55,241 nt of DNA, taken from the NCBI GenBank assembly GCA_015206805.1, contig JADEZP010000003.1:1-55241 (forward strand). Reading direction: 5' to 3'. The translations under genes and the position numbers were made by a program. The DNA is from Quinella sp. 1Q7. GTDB taxonomy: Bacteria > Bacillota > Negativicutes > Selenomonadales > Selenomonadaceae. Below the pieces are notes generated by a model. The model saw only the letters and a list, made by a program, of their open reading frames with translations. It did not search any database and was not told the origin of the DNA. This document shows positions 1 through 8,917 of this stretch, one piece after another; within the stretch, counting starts at the first letter, position 1; each line of letters opens with the position of its first letter.

Positions 1-1757
1 CGGGCGCGTGCCTTGTGCTGATTGATGAGGTCGTCGCTTACGGTCGCAAACTTCGCCTGAACGAGGTCGACGGCGGGACGTTCGAGAATTTGCTGACGTT
101 CATACAGGAGCTGACGGAGGCGGCACAACATACGCGGACGGCGGTGGTCGTATCGATACCCGAATCCGAAGACGAAATCGGCGGTGAACCGGGTCGTCGC
201 GTCCTTGCGCAGGTCGAAAAATATTTCGGGCGCGTGGAAATGGTTTGGACGCCCGTAACCGTGACCGAAAGCTACGAAATTGTGCGCCGTCGACTGTTCA
301 AGCCGTGCAATGACCTTCAAGCCCGCGACGAGGTCTGCGCGGCTTATTTTAATATGTACGTCGCCAACGAGCACGATTTTCCGCACGACAGCCGCCAAAA
401 AAATTATCGCGAACAACTTACGGCGTGCTACCCGATTCACCCGAAGCTGTTCGATTATCTGTACGGCAAGTGGTCGAGCCTTGAAAATTTTCAGCGGACG
501 CGCGGCGTGTTGCGGCTGGAGCGTCATTGTCAACGCGGAGATTGACGGCGTGCGCTCAAAGGCATACGAACTTGACGGGCAGAACGTTCGCTTCGGCAGG
601 TTGAGTGCGGCGCGGAAAATTGCGCGGACGATTTTCATGGGCACAGCCCCCGACAGTCGCAAGGGCGGTCTGCGCGGCATCGGCGAGAACGAAATTCGTT
701 TGGGCGTGATTCAGCCGCAAGAGTCCGCCGACATTGCCGTATTCAACGACGCGTTGAGCAAGCTCAAGTCGAATTTGTATTATCTGTATTCGCAGGGCGC
801 GCAACTTTGGTTCAACGTCAACCCGACACTGCGCAAATACGTCGACGACAGGCGCGGGCAATTTTCCGACCGGTTATTTTGCCGCCACAGGTTGCATTCA
901 ACGGGGCGAAGTCTGCGACTGAAACTGTGCGAAATTTTTTGGACACACGCGGGACGGTGCCGCGCCATTGGAAGAACATGTTGCTGTTCATTGCGGCGGA
1001 CGCGGAAAAGTTGCGCATCCTGAAAAATCACGTGCGGGACTTTTTGGCGTGGACGGCGGTGCTCGACGACGTGCGCCATTTAAATTTGGATGTCCTGCAA
1101 CTCGACGACGCGCGCGGCAATTTGAAGTTGACGGCGGAAAATGTCGCGATGAAACTTTCGCAGGCATACGGCGTGCTGATTGCGCCCGAACAAGCTCGCG
1201 ACGCCGACTTGACTTTGCCGCTCTCGGTCACGATGATTGATTGCACGACAGGAAAAAATATTTCCGTGGCGTCGGAAAAATTTGTTCGCGACTTGAAATT
1301 GATTGACGTGCTCGACGCCGTAAGCAAAGGTGTCGCGGCGAAAAAGTTTGCGCTTGCCGAAAGTCGCGACGGAGAAAAATTTATCGGCTTGCGTTTCGGA
1401 GACGTGGCTTGCAACGACATTTCGGACGAAAATTTTCTGGTCAAAGCTGAAGTCGCCAAGGCGCAGTTGAATTTGCCGAAGCCGCCCGTCAAGCCCGATA
1501 ATCCTCCACCGCCTCCACCGCCTCCGTTGCCGAAAAAATTTTTCATGAGCGCGGAGTTTGACAACACCCGTTACGGCAAGGATATCAAGCGTTGCGTCGA
1601 GGAGATTGCGACGCTGTTGATGACATTGCCCGCCGCCGAAATGTCGATTCGCCTGACGATTGATGTTACGGTGCCCGACGGCGTTGATGCGGAAATGCAA
1701 GGCATCGTCGCCGGTAATTGTCGCGACCAAAATATAACGAATTTCCGCTTTGAATGA
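1..1757 (+). pseudogene. Broken DUF499 ATPase gene (5' end off the window)
   Basis: Three open segments give pieces of one DUF499-family protein. The family is a large AAA-like ATPase found beside DUF1156 methylase-like genes in putative defence islands. Segment one (to about 520) reads GACLVLIDEVVAYGRKL, a Walker B-like motif, and ends in the family motif FQRTRGVLRL. The frame then shifts, and about 60 expected codons seem to be missing before AEIDG. The second segment runs to about 850 and includes ARKIARTIFMG and FNDALSKL. A second frame shift follows, and the last segment runs to the stop at 1757. Its C-terminus (MSAEFDNTRYGKDIKR, then VPDGVDAEMQGIVAGNCR) matches the family end. Two frame shifts plus an apparent deletion make this a decayed gene. 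Sequencing error could explain the shifts but not the missing stretch. Confidence 0.8.
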
Positions 1758-1762
1758 CGCGC

Positions 1763-2085
1763 ACCGACGCCGCGAAATTTGGACCGCGCATGGACGCGCG
1801 GTCCCGCCCGCAACATAAACAGGATGTTTATATTGCGGGCACGTGCGGTTGCGGGCAGGCTCAACGTTGCGGCAATTACTACCAACGCCCCCGCGAGGGG
1901 TCTTTTCTTTTTGCTACTTTTTCTTTGGACAAGCAAAGAAAAAGTAGTTCAATAATACTCAATCGAAGTTCAACGCTTCGGACATCAAGTCGTCCGCCAC
2001 GTCCACACCCGACAAAAATTTTCGACTGGACAAGCAAAGAAAAAGTAGTTCAATACACAAAATTAAATTCAACGTCACGTCGGCG
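1763..2085 (+). repeat. Interspersed hairpin element, copy A
   Basis: This gene-free stretch of about 400 bases between the DUF499 remnant and thrS holds the fullest copy of a repeat family. It contains a GC-rich inverted part (CGCGCATGGACGCGCG), CCCGCGAGGGGTC, then a perfect 14-bp stem hairpin at 1914-1947 (CTACTTTTTCTTTG, loop GACAAG, exact complement). A tail resembling CACAAAATTAAATTCAACG follows. The right half of the hairpin with flanking bases (29 bases) is repeated exactly at 1926-1954 and 2027-2055. Other copies lie near 7405, 21185, 38497 and 53440. No ORF or transposase is seen. Confidence 0.8.
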
Positions 2086-2161
2086 CACGACCGCCGAATT
2101 TTCTGCGCGGCAGGAAAAATTCCCCGTTGCCCGAATCAAACCGTCAAAGGAGGCTTACAAC

Positions 2162-3943
2162 ATGACAATCATCACGAAGGACGGAAGTTTGGCGGAAGTT
2201 GCGGGCGCACAAGCTCTGCACGCCCTGCGACACACCGCGTCACATATCATGGCGCAGGCGATAAAGCACCTTTACGGCGGCGCGGACGGCTCGGCTGTCA
2301 AACTCGCAATCGGTCCGGCGATTGACACGGGCTTTTATTACGACATCGACACCGACAAAAAAATCACCGACGAAGACCTTGCCGACATTGAACGCGAAAT
2401 GAAATCCATCGTCAAGCAAAATCTGCCGCTGGAACGGACGACGCTCAATCGTGCCGACGCGCTGAAAAAATTTTCTGCGGAGGGCGAAACTTACAAAGTC
2501 GAGCTGATTGAGGCACTGCCCGACGACGCCGAAATTTCGCTGTTCACGCAGGGCGACTTCACGGATTTATGCGCGGGACCGCACGTCCAATCGACGGGCA
2601 AAGTCAAAGCGTTCAAGCTCATGTCGATTGCGGGTGCTTATTGGCGCGGCGACGAACACAATAAAATGCTCCAGCGCATTTACGGCACGGCGTTCGAGTC
2701 CAAAGACGAGCTCAAGGCGTATCTGACGATGCTTGAGGAGGCGGCGCGTCGCGACCACCGCAAACTCGGCAAGGAGTTGGATTTGTTCAGCCTGCACGAC
2801 GAAGGTCCCGGCTTCCCGTTCTTCCACCCCAACGGCATGGTCATTCGCAACGAGCTGATTAATTATTGGCGCGAAGTTCACCGCCGCTACGGCTACCAAG
2901 AAATTAAGACGCCGATAATCCTCAATCGCAAGCTGTGGGAAACTTCCGGTCACTGGGATCACTACAAGGAGAACATGTACTTCACGAAGATTGACGAGGA
3001 AGATTACGCCGTCAAGCCGATGAATTGCCCCGGCGGTATGCTGGTTTACAATACGCACGTCCACAGCTACCGTGACTTGCCGTTGCGACTGGGCGAATTG
3101 GGACTCGTTCACCGCCACGAAAAAAGCGGCGTCTTGCACGGGCTGTTCAGAGTTCGCAACTTCACGCAGGACGACGCTCATATCTTCATGACGCCCGCGC
3201 AGGTTGAGCCCGAAATTCAGCGGACGATTGACCTGTTCGACGAGGTTTACAAAACTTTCGGGCTGACGTACAAGGCGGAGCTGTCGACGCGTCCCGAAAA
3301 CTCCATGGGCGACGACGCGACGTGGGAGCTTGCGACCGACGCCCTGCGCAAGGCACTGGAACATCGCGGGCTTGAATACGTCATCAACGAGGGCGACGGA
3401 GCGTTTTACGGTCCGAAAATCGACTTCCACCTGAAAGACTCAATCGGGCGCACGTGGCAATGCGGCACCATTCAGCTGGACATGCTCTTGCCCGAAAAGT
3501 TCGACCTGAATTACATCGGAGAGGACGGCGAACGTCACCGCCCGATTATGGTGCACCGCGTCGTTTACGGCTCAATCGAACGTTTTATCGGCATTCTGAT
3601 TGAAAATTACGCGGGCGCGTTCCCCGTATGGCTTGCACCCGTGCAGATAAAAATTCTGCCCGTCACCGACGCGCATCTTGCTTACGCCAAGGAACTTGCC
3701 GATAAATTTTTCGCGCTGAATTTCCGCGCCGAAGTCGACGAACGCAACGAGAAAGTCGGCAAAAAAATCCGCGACAGTCAAGTCCGCAAAATCCCCTACA
3801 CAATCGTCGTCGGCGACAAGGAGGCGCAAACGGGCGTCCTGCCGATTCGCAAGTACAGCGTCAAAGACGCCGTCGACATGAGCGTTGACGACTTTATCGC
3901 TTACGTCCGCGAAAAAATTTCCACCCGCGATCAAACTTTCTGA
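2162..3943 (+). CDS. thrS: Threonine--tRNA ligase, lacking the N-terminal TGS domain
   Basis: This cytoplasmic class II synthetase charges tRNA-Thr. The start at 2162 is set by AAAGGAGG at 2146-2153; the frame is open further upstream but only through repeat sequence. The 593-residue product begins almost directly with the editing domain (HTASHIMAQ near residue 21 and LCAGPH near 137, the HxxxH and Cys/His zinc motifs). The catalytic core follows, with MNCPGG, motif 2 in RVRNFTQDDAH, and the C-terminal anticodon-binding domain. The usual TGS domain of about 60 residues is absent, which makes the protein shorter than standard bacterial ThrRS. No T-box leader is visible in the 60 bases before the start. 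The terminator-promoter cassette begins just after the stop. Confidence 0.95.
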   Translation: MTIITKDGSLAEVAGAQALHALRHTASHIMAQAIKHLYGGADGSAVKLAIGPAIDTGFYYDIDTDKKITDEDLADIEREMKSIVKQNLPLERTTLNRADALKKFSAEGETYKVELIEALPDDAEISLFTQGDFTDLCAGPHVQSTGKVKAFKLMSIAGAYWRGDEHNKMLQRIYGTAFESKDELKAYLTMLEEAARRDHRKLGKELDLFSLHDEGPGFPFFHPNGMVIRNELINYWREVHRRYGYQEIKTPIILNRKLWETSGHWDHYKENMYFTKIDEEDYAVKPMNCPGGMLVYNTHVHSYRDLPLRLGELGLVHRHEKSGVLHGLFRVRNFTQDDAHIFMTPAQVEPEIQRTIDLFDEVYKTFGLTYKAELSTRPENSMGDDATWELATDALRKALEHRGLEYVINEGDGAFYGPKIDFHLKDSIGRTWQCGTIQLDMLLPEKFDLNYIGEDGERHRPIMVHRVVYGSIERFIGILIENYAGAFPVWLAPVQIKILPVTDAHLAYAKELADKFFALNFRAEVDERNEKVGKKIRDSQVRKIPYTIVVGDKEAQTGVLPIRKYSVKDAVDMSVDDFIAYVREKISTRDQTF

Positions 3944-3964
3944 CCGCGACACTTACACGCAATT

Positions 3965-3998
3965 AAAAGCCCTTCGGCACACGTCGTAGGGCTTTTTT
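3965..3998 (+). terminator. Rho-independent terminator of thrS, cassette copy 1
   Basis: AGCCCT pairs with AGGGCT across a CTTCGGCACACGTCGT core and is followed by six T. The same hairpin recurs at 4477, 5044 and 5783. The end of the T-run supplies the first bases of the next promoter's -35 box. Confidence 0.85.
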
Positions 3999-4025
3999 GA
4001 CGCTGTGAAGAATTTTTGCTAAAAT
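3997..4025 (+). promoter_or_regulatory. Sigma-A promoter, cassette copy 1 (GG peptide 1)
   Basis: TTGACG at 3997-4002, a 17-base spacer, then TAAAAT at 4020-4025. The -35 overlaps the T-run of the upstream terminator. About 55 bases of leader, conserved upstream of all three GG-leader peptides, follow before the ATG at 4084. Confidence 0.75.
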
Positions 4026-4083
4026 TTGTAACAAACGCGTAACTCCCGCGTATAAGTTGCAAAACAATTTGGAGGTTGATATT

Positions 4084-4455
4084 ATGGCTGACGAAAAATT
4101 CGCGAACGAAATCATGAGCGACGGCGAGCTCAACAACGTGGCGGGCGGCGGCACAATGCAAACTATCGGCGACCAAAGTTTTTTAGTGTCACATTCTTTA
4201 ATGAAGAGTACAAATTTAGATGATTTTTTTTCGGCGACGTTAGGCTGGCATAAAATTTCGTCGGCAGTTGATGACGGTTGGGCAAAAGCGGGCGTTACTT
4301 GCGTAACTAAGTGGGGTTCCTTCGATAATCTGTACTATATTGACGGAAAGCAAGTTTCGCGTAAGGACGCGTTCGCACACGCACTCCGACAAAAAGGTTA
4401 CTCTGAAGAATCAATCGCAAGTTATGATTATAACCAATGGAGCGGCAGTTTCTAA
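4084..4455 (+). CDS. Double-glycine leader peptide 1 (bacteriocin-type signal)
   Basis: A 123-residue peptide with an acidic leader ending SDGELNNVAGG and predicted cleavage after Gly-Gly near residue 23. This leader type is removed and exported by C39-peptidase ABC transporters. The mature part is about 100 residues, rich in Ser, Asp and aromatic residues, has a single Cys, and does not resemble a known bacteriocin core. The start follows TTGGAGG. The 5' leader is shared with the genes at 5166 and 5567. No transporter or immunity gene is visible nearby, so export machinery must lie elsewhere. Function (bacteriocin, signal or other secreted effector) is unknown. Confidence 0.75.
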   Translation: MADEKFANEIMSDGELNNVAGGGTMQTIGDQSFLVSHSLMKSTNLDDFFSATLGWHKISSAVDDGWAKAGVTCVTKWGSFDNLYYIDGKQVSRKDAFAHALRQKGYSEESIASYDYNQWSGSF

Positions 4456-4476
4456 GTTCGACACTTACACGCAAGC

Positions 4477-4510
4477 AAAAGCCCTTCGGCACACGTCGGA
4501 GGGCTTTTTT
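4477..4510 (+). terminator. Terminator, cassette copy 2
   Basis: AGCCCTTCGGCACACG...AGGGCT followed by six T. The shared sequence starts upstream of the hairpin with CGACACTTACACGCAA, also present after thrS, so the repeated unit begins immediately after each stop codon. Confidence 0.8.
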
Positions 4511-4537
4511 GACGGCGGAAAATTTTTTTGCTAAACT
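4509..4537 (+). promoter_or_regulatory. Sigma-A promoter, cassette copy 2 (relB-yoeB)
   Basis: TTGACG at 4509-4514, 17 bases, TAAACT at 4532-4537. The antitoxin start lies only 20 bases further on, so the transcript leader is very short compared with the GG peptides. Confidence 0.7.
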
Positions 4538-4556
4538 TTCGGCGGAGGCGATAAAA

Positions 4557-4781
4557 ATGTCAGAATCGATAACAATCACGTTCAGCGGCGACGACAAAAA
4601 AACTTTCGAGCAATCCACGGGCATCAACTTTGCCGAAGGCATGAAACTTTTAATGGACAACTTGAAGTACGGCGGGCAGTTGGGCTTGGATCCGTTTTGG
4701 AGCGAAAAGCATGTAACAGAACTTAAACGGCGGATAAACAGCGGTAAAATGGAACGTCACGATTTGATAGAGGTTGACTGA
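4557..4781 (+). CDS. RelB-like antitoxin of a YoeB toxin
   Basis: 74 residues, starting at an ATG after GGCGGAGG. The N-terminus (SESITITFSGDD) looks like a RelB/DinJ ribbon-helix-helix strand. The C-terminal helix (HVTELKRRINSGKMERHDL) has the character of a toxin-binding tail. Its stop overlaps the toxin start (TGATG at 4779-4783), the usual translational coupling of type II modules. YoeB is often paired with a YefM/Phd antitoxin; here the partner looks RelB-like instead. Autoregulation of the promoter at 4509 is expected by analogy only. Confidence 0.75.
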   Translation: MSESITITFSGDDKKTFEQSTGINFAEGMKLLMDNLKYGGQLGLDPFWSEKHVTELKRRINSGKMERHDLIEVD

Positions 4782-5044
4782 TGAACATATATTGGGAAGA
4801 AAAAGCGTGGCTTGAGTACCTGCATTGGCAGACGCAGGACAAGAAAACTTTGAAACGCATAAATAAATTACTCAAGGACATCGACCGAAACGGCTATAAT
4901 TGTATCGGCAAGCCTGAACCGTTAAAAGGCGACTTGTCCGGCTCTTGGAGCGTTCGCATCGACGAAAAGAACCGCTTGATATTCAAAATCGAAGATGACC
5001 AGATAAAAGTTTTTGAATGCGGAACTTATTACGGCGACAAATAA
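4781..5044 (+). CDS. yoeB: YoeB/Txe family mRNA interferase toxin
   Basis: 87 residues of the RelE-fold YoeB family, which cleaves mRNA at the ribosome. Family signatures are clear: WLEYLHWQTQDKKTLKRINK at residues 11-30, then IGKPEPLKGDLSGSWSVRID and NRLIFKIE. The extreme C-terminus, ECGTYYGDK, differs slightly from the usual xCRYHY end: the catalytic-site His position reads Gly-Thr-Tyr-Tyr, so activity may be altered. It overlaps the antitoxin by one base and is followed by the third terminator-promoter cassette. Confidence 0.88.
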   Translation: MNIYWEEKAWLEYLHWQTQDKKTLKRINKLLKDIDRNGYNCIGKPEPLKGDLSGSWSVRIDEKNRLIFKIEDDQIKVFECGTYYGDK

Positions 5045-5077
5045 AAATCTCTTCGGCACACGTCGAAGGGCTTTTTT
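5044..5077 (+). terminator. Terminator, cassette copy 3 (imperfect left arm)
   Basis: CTTCG...CGAAG with a shared CGGCACACG core and six T. The left arm reads ATCTCTTCGG instead of AGCCCTTCGG, so the stem is shorter than in copies 1 and 2 and termination may be partial. Confidence 0.6.
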
Positions 5078-5104
5078 GACGGCAGAAAAATTTTTTGCTA
5101 AACT
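5076..5104 (+). promoter_or_regulatory. Sigma-A promoter, cassette copy 3 (GG peptide 2)
   Basis: TTGACG at 5076-5081, 17 bases, TAAACT at 5099-5104. The conserved leader GTAACGAAC...GTATAAGTTGC...TTGGAGG then leads to the ATG at 5166. Confidence 0.75.
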
Positions 5105-5165
5105 TTGTAACGAACTCGGAACTTCTGCGTATAAGTTGCAGAAAACAATTTGGAGGCTGATAACA

Positions 5166-5474
5166 ATGGCAAACGAAATTCTCAAAAACGAACAACTCAA
5201 CGACGCGCAACTCGACAATGTGGCGGGCGGCACCAGACTTGAAACATTCGCCGACGGCAACGAACTTTACAAACGCGGTCTTTTGACTGAAGAACAAGCA
5301 TCGAAATCCGCTCCCGTGCGCGACCTTCTGCACAAAATGGGCTACGCCGGCTATCAAGACAACGGCGGCATAATGAACGGCAACATTTATACCGACAAAA
5401 ACGGCACCATGATTACCCGCGAACAATTCTGGAAGAACTTCGACGCCGAAAACGGAACTAAAATTATCCGCTGA
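5166..5474 (+). CDS. Double-glycine leader peptide 2
   Basis: 102 residues. The leader LNDAQLDNVAGG ends near residue 22 and is followed by a polar, charged mature region with no cysteine (TRLETFADGNELYKRG onward). The leader type is the same as in the 4084 gene but the mature parts are unrelated by eye, as expected for a peptide family that keeps only its export signal. The start follows TTGGAGG in the shared leader. No terminator separates it from the next peptide 92 bases on, so the two may be co-transcribed. Confidence 0.75.
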   Translation: MANEILKNEQLNDAQLDNVAGGTRLETFADGNELYKRGLLTEEQASKSAPVRDLLHKMGYAGYQDNGGIMNGNIYTDKNGTMITREQFWKNFDAENGTKIIR

Positions 5475-5566
5475 TTCTTTGGCGACGGAAAAATTTTTTG
5501 CCGGACTGCGTAACGAAATCGGAACTCCAACGTATAAGCTGTAAAACAAATTGGAGGCTGATAATT

Positions 5567-5761
5567 ATGGCAACACGCGAAGAAAACATTCAAAAAATCA
5601 ACGATGAGTTCGAAAAACTCGACGACGAACAGCTCGAACAAATCGCGGGCGGACAGCTGATATTGCACTTGGCGAATACTGCGGCTCTTGCCAACGAAAA
5701 TGACCCGTCAAAAAAATTAGCTGTTGGCAGTGACAAATTAACATATTCGGTACGTCGTTGA
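5567..5761 (+). CDS. Double-glycine leader peptide 3
   Basis: 64 residues with a leader ending LDDEQLEQIAGG near residue 29, then a mature part of only 35 residues (QLILHLANTAALANEND and a basic end SVRR). It keeps the conserved 5' leader (CGTATAAG...TTGGAGGCTGATAA). The expected cassette promoter in front is degenerate: TTGGCG at the -35 position and CGGACT at the -10. It therefore probably depends on read-through from the 5076 promoter. The short mature part makes it the most bacteriocin-like of the three. Confidence 0.7.
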   Translation: MATREENIQKINDEFEKLDDEQLEQIAGGQLILHLANTAALANENDPSKKLAVGSDKLTYSVRR

Positions 5762-5782
5762 TTAAAAGCGATTCCGTCAACC

Positions 5783-5815
5783 AAAAGCCCTTCGGCACAC
5801 GTCGGAGGGTTTTTT
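5783..5815 (+). terminator. Terminator, cassette copy 4
   Basis: AAAAGCCCTTCGGCACACG...GGAGGGTTTTTT. It closes the GG-peptide cluster and again abuts a TTGACG promoter. Confidence 0.8.
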
Positions 5816-5817
5816 CG

Positions 5818-7351
<1,534 letters not shown>

Positions 7352-7404
7352 GGCGTCGCACCGAATTTGCGTTGACGGGTGTTGCGCTGACTGTGGTGTT
7401 GAAA

Positions 7405-7545
7405 TTGATTTTGTATAATAAACCTACTTTCTTTCGGCGGCGAAAGAAAGTAGGCAAAGAAAGCCGCGCCGCCTACGAAAACGTCACGTTTTCTAACGGC
7501 GGCGGTCGAGGGCCGCCCATCCTTGGGCGGCCTCCAATCGCTCAA
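7405..7545 (-). repeat. Interspersed hairpin element, copy B
   Basis: Reverse-orientation copy of the family at 1763. It has the AATTGATTTTGTAT tail, a perfect 13-bp stem hairpin at 7423-7454 (CCTACTTTCTTTC, loop GGCGGC), then a GC-rich end with GGCCGCCCATCC/TTGGGCGGCC shared with the copy near 53440. The stem sequence differs from copies A, D and E but pairing is intact. Confidence 0.75.
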
Positions 7546-7594
7546 CTAATTCAGCTCATAGTCGTTTGCAACGATTGCGGCGGGTGTCGCACAT

Positions 7595-7640
7595 AAAAAA
7601 AATCCCCGACGGTCGACAGACTGCCGGGGATAATTTTTTT
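7595..7640. terminator. Bidirectional terminator
   Basis: TCCCCGACGGTC / GACTGCCGGGGA stem flanked by an A-run on the left and seven T on the right. It sits between convergent genes and can serve both. Confidence 0.75.
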
Positions 7641-7641
7641 G

Positions 7642-8586
7642 TCACGCTTGAATCAAATGCATTGCCCGCCGATAAGCAGTCGCCGCATTGAGCAAGCGAC
7701 GGTCGGGCGCGGAAATCAGTCGCCGAATTTTTTTATCGTCGTTCGCGTCCGCAAGGTGGTCGGGCAAATTTTTATATTCGTCGGAATTCGTGAATTGCGC
7801 CCATTCGTCCTCAAGGGCACGCACCGTCCAAATAAATTTCTCCATGATGTCTTCGGGCGTAAATTTTTCGTCGTCCGAATTTTTCTGCGCGGGCGAAGAA
7901 TTTTTATCGGCGTCGTGATTGGCGGGATTGGTCGCGCTAAGTTCTTCGGTCGCCCGTTCGCCCGACGCCTGAATCGATTGATTTTCGTCCGCAAGCGACT
8001 GATTGTCCGCGCCGGAAAGTTCCGCGCAACTTTGTGGAGCATTTGCCGAACCGTCCGCCGCTGAAGTGACTTCGCCACCCGAAGTCATCGCCGCATTGGT
8101 TGAACCGTCCGCAGTCATTGAGCCGCCGATATTGACGCCTCCGCCGCCTTGAGCAAGTGCGCCGAGTTCAGCCATTGCGTCCGCCGAAGCTTTGACCATT
8201 GCCCGCGACATAGCCTCACGCGCCTCCGATTTCGACTTCGCACGCTTGAGTTCGGCTTTGAGCTCTTCGCGCGCCTCGTCGGCATGTTTAGCCTTCTTGT
8301 AGGTTTTCGGATCGTTGACGCGCAGAAAGCCGAGCTCCTCGTCCGAAAGTTTCTGACCGTCTCGAAGTTTACGCTTGATTCGTGCAAGTTTCTGCGCCTT
8401 AGCCTGACTGTTCGACGCTTGAGCCGCCTCGCGAAGTTTGTCGAAGGTCGAGACCGCATTTGTCGACGTCCAGTTGCCGTAAGCGTCGGTAAGCGTCTGA
8501 CCCGTGCGTATCTTGTGTTTCGCGGCGAAGCTCAAATTTTTTTGCTTGACATACGAACTGATCGTCCCGATAACCGCAAAATCCAT
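7642..8586 (-). CDS. Unknown protein, Lys/Glu-rich helix plus low-complexity linker
   Basis: 314 residues; function not recognised. The start at 8586 has AAGGAGG nine bases upstream; a longer frame begins at 8682 but lacks a ribosome site. Residues 1-50 (DFAVIGTISSYVKQKN...) look folded. Residues 55-150 are a charged helix-rich stretch (KAKQKLARIKRKLRDGQK, then repeated Lys/Glu/Ala). Residues 155-265 are low complexity in Gly, Ala, Ser, Asn. The last 50 residues look folded again. No signal peptide or membrane segment is seen. It is a single gene, divergent from the niaP duplication. Confidence 0.65.
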   Translation of the reverse strand: MDFAVIGTISSYVKQKNLSFAAKHKIRTGQTLTDAYGNWTSTNAVSTFDKLREAAQASNSQAKAQKLARIKRKLRDGQKLSDEELGFLRVNDPKTYKKAKHADEAREELKAELKRAKSKSEAREAMSRAMVKASADAMAELGALAQGGGGVNIGGSMTADGSTNAAMTSGGEVTSAADGSANAPQSCAELSGADNQSLADENQSIQASGERATEELSATNPANHDADKNSSPAQKNSDDEKFTPEDIMEKFIWTVRALEDEWAQFTNSDEYKNLPDHLADANDDKKIRRLISAPDRRLLNAATAYRRAMHLIQA

Positions 8587-8682
8587 CGTAATCGCCTCCT
8601 TGGCTTGAAGAAAGAAACTCCTTGTACTTCCGCGAACATTATACGGAACTGCGCGGGCATTGGCAACTAAATTTGTCGGCAC

Positions 8683-8841
8683 GCTTGCAATTTCGCGGCA
8701 CGTGAAATAAAATTCAACGCGCTTGAAAATCGCTTGATGACTTTAAGGAGTGTTTGATTTGATACTTGAGCGTCCAGGGTAATTACCTGTCGGCTCGTTC
8801 CATTACAAATTGTCGGTCGTCAATGGACGCGGGCTTAGTCT
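8683..8841 (+). pseudogene. Duplicated promoter and 5' end of the niaP-like gene
   Basis: A 159-base unit that repeats directly as 8842 onward. It carries its own promoter (TTGCAA, 17 bases, TAAAAT), the ribosome site AAGGAG and the TTG start at 8759, but codon 8 is a stop (MILERPG then TAA). It then continues as a diverged copy through GGCTCGTTCCATTACAAATTG and jumps to the MDTGL-coding bases, so about 20 bases are missing inside. It is the decayed head of a second transporter copy. Confidence 0.8.
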
Positions 8842-8843
8842 GC

Positions 8844-8872
8844 TTGCAAATTCGCGGCACGTGAAATAAAAT
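8844..8872 (+). promoter_or_regulatory. Promoter of the niaP-like gene
   Basis: TTGCAA at 8844-8849, 17 bases, TAAAAT at 8867-8872. An almost identical promoter sits 159 bases upstream in the duplicated copy, so the gene is served by two tandem promoters. Confidence 0.7.
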
Positions 8873-8917
8873 TCAACGCGTTTGAAAATCGCTTGATGAC
8901 TTTAAGGAGTGTTTGAT

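Noticed and set aside
1028-1730. Minus-strand frames opposite the DUF499 remnant
   Set aside because: Shadows; the plus-strand C-terminal family motifs are convincing.
2085-2161. T-box riboswitch before thrS
   Set aside because: The stretch is too short, and no T-box core or specifier stem was found.
1754-2161. N-terminal extension of ThrRS
   Set aside because: The frame is open but the residues come from repeat DNA. AAAGGAGG at 2146 fixes the start at 2162.
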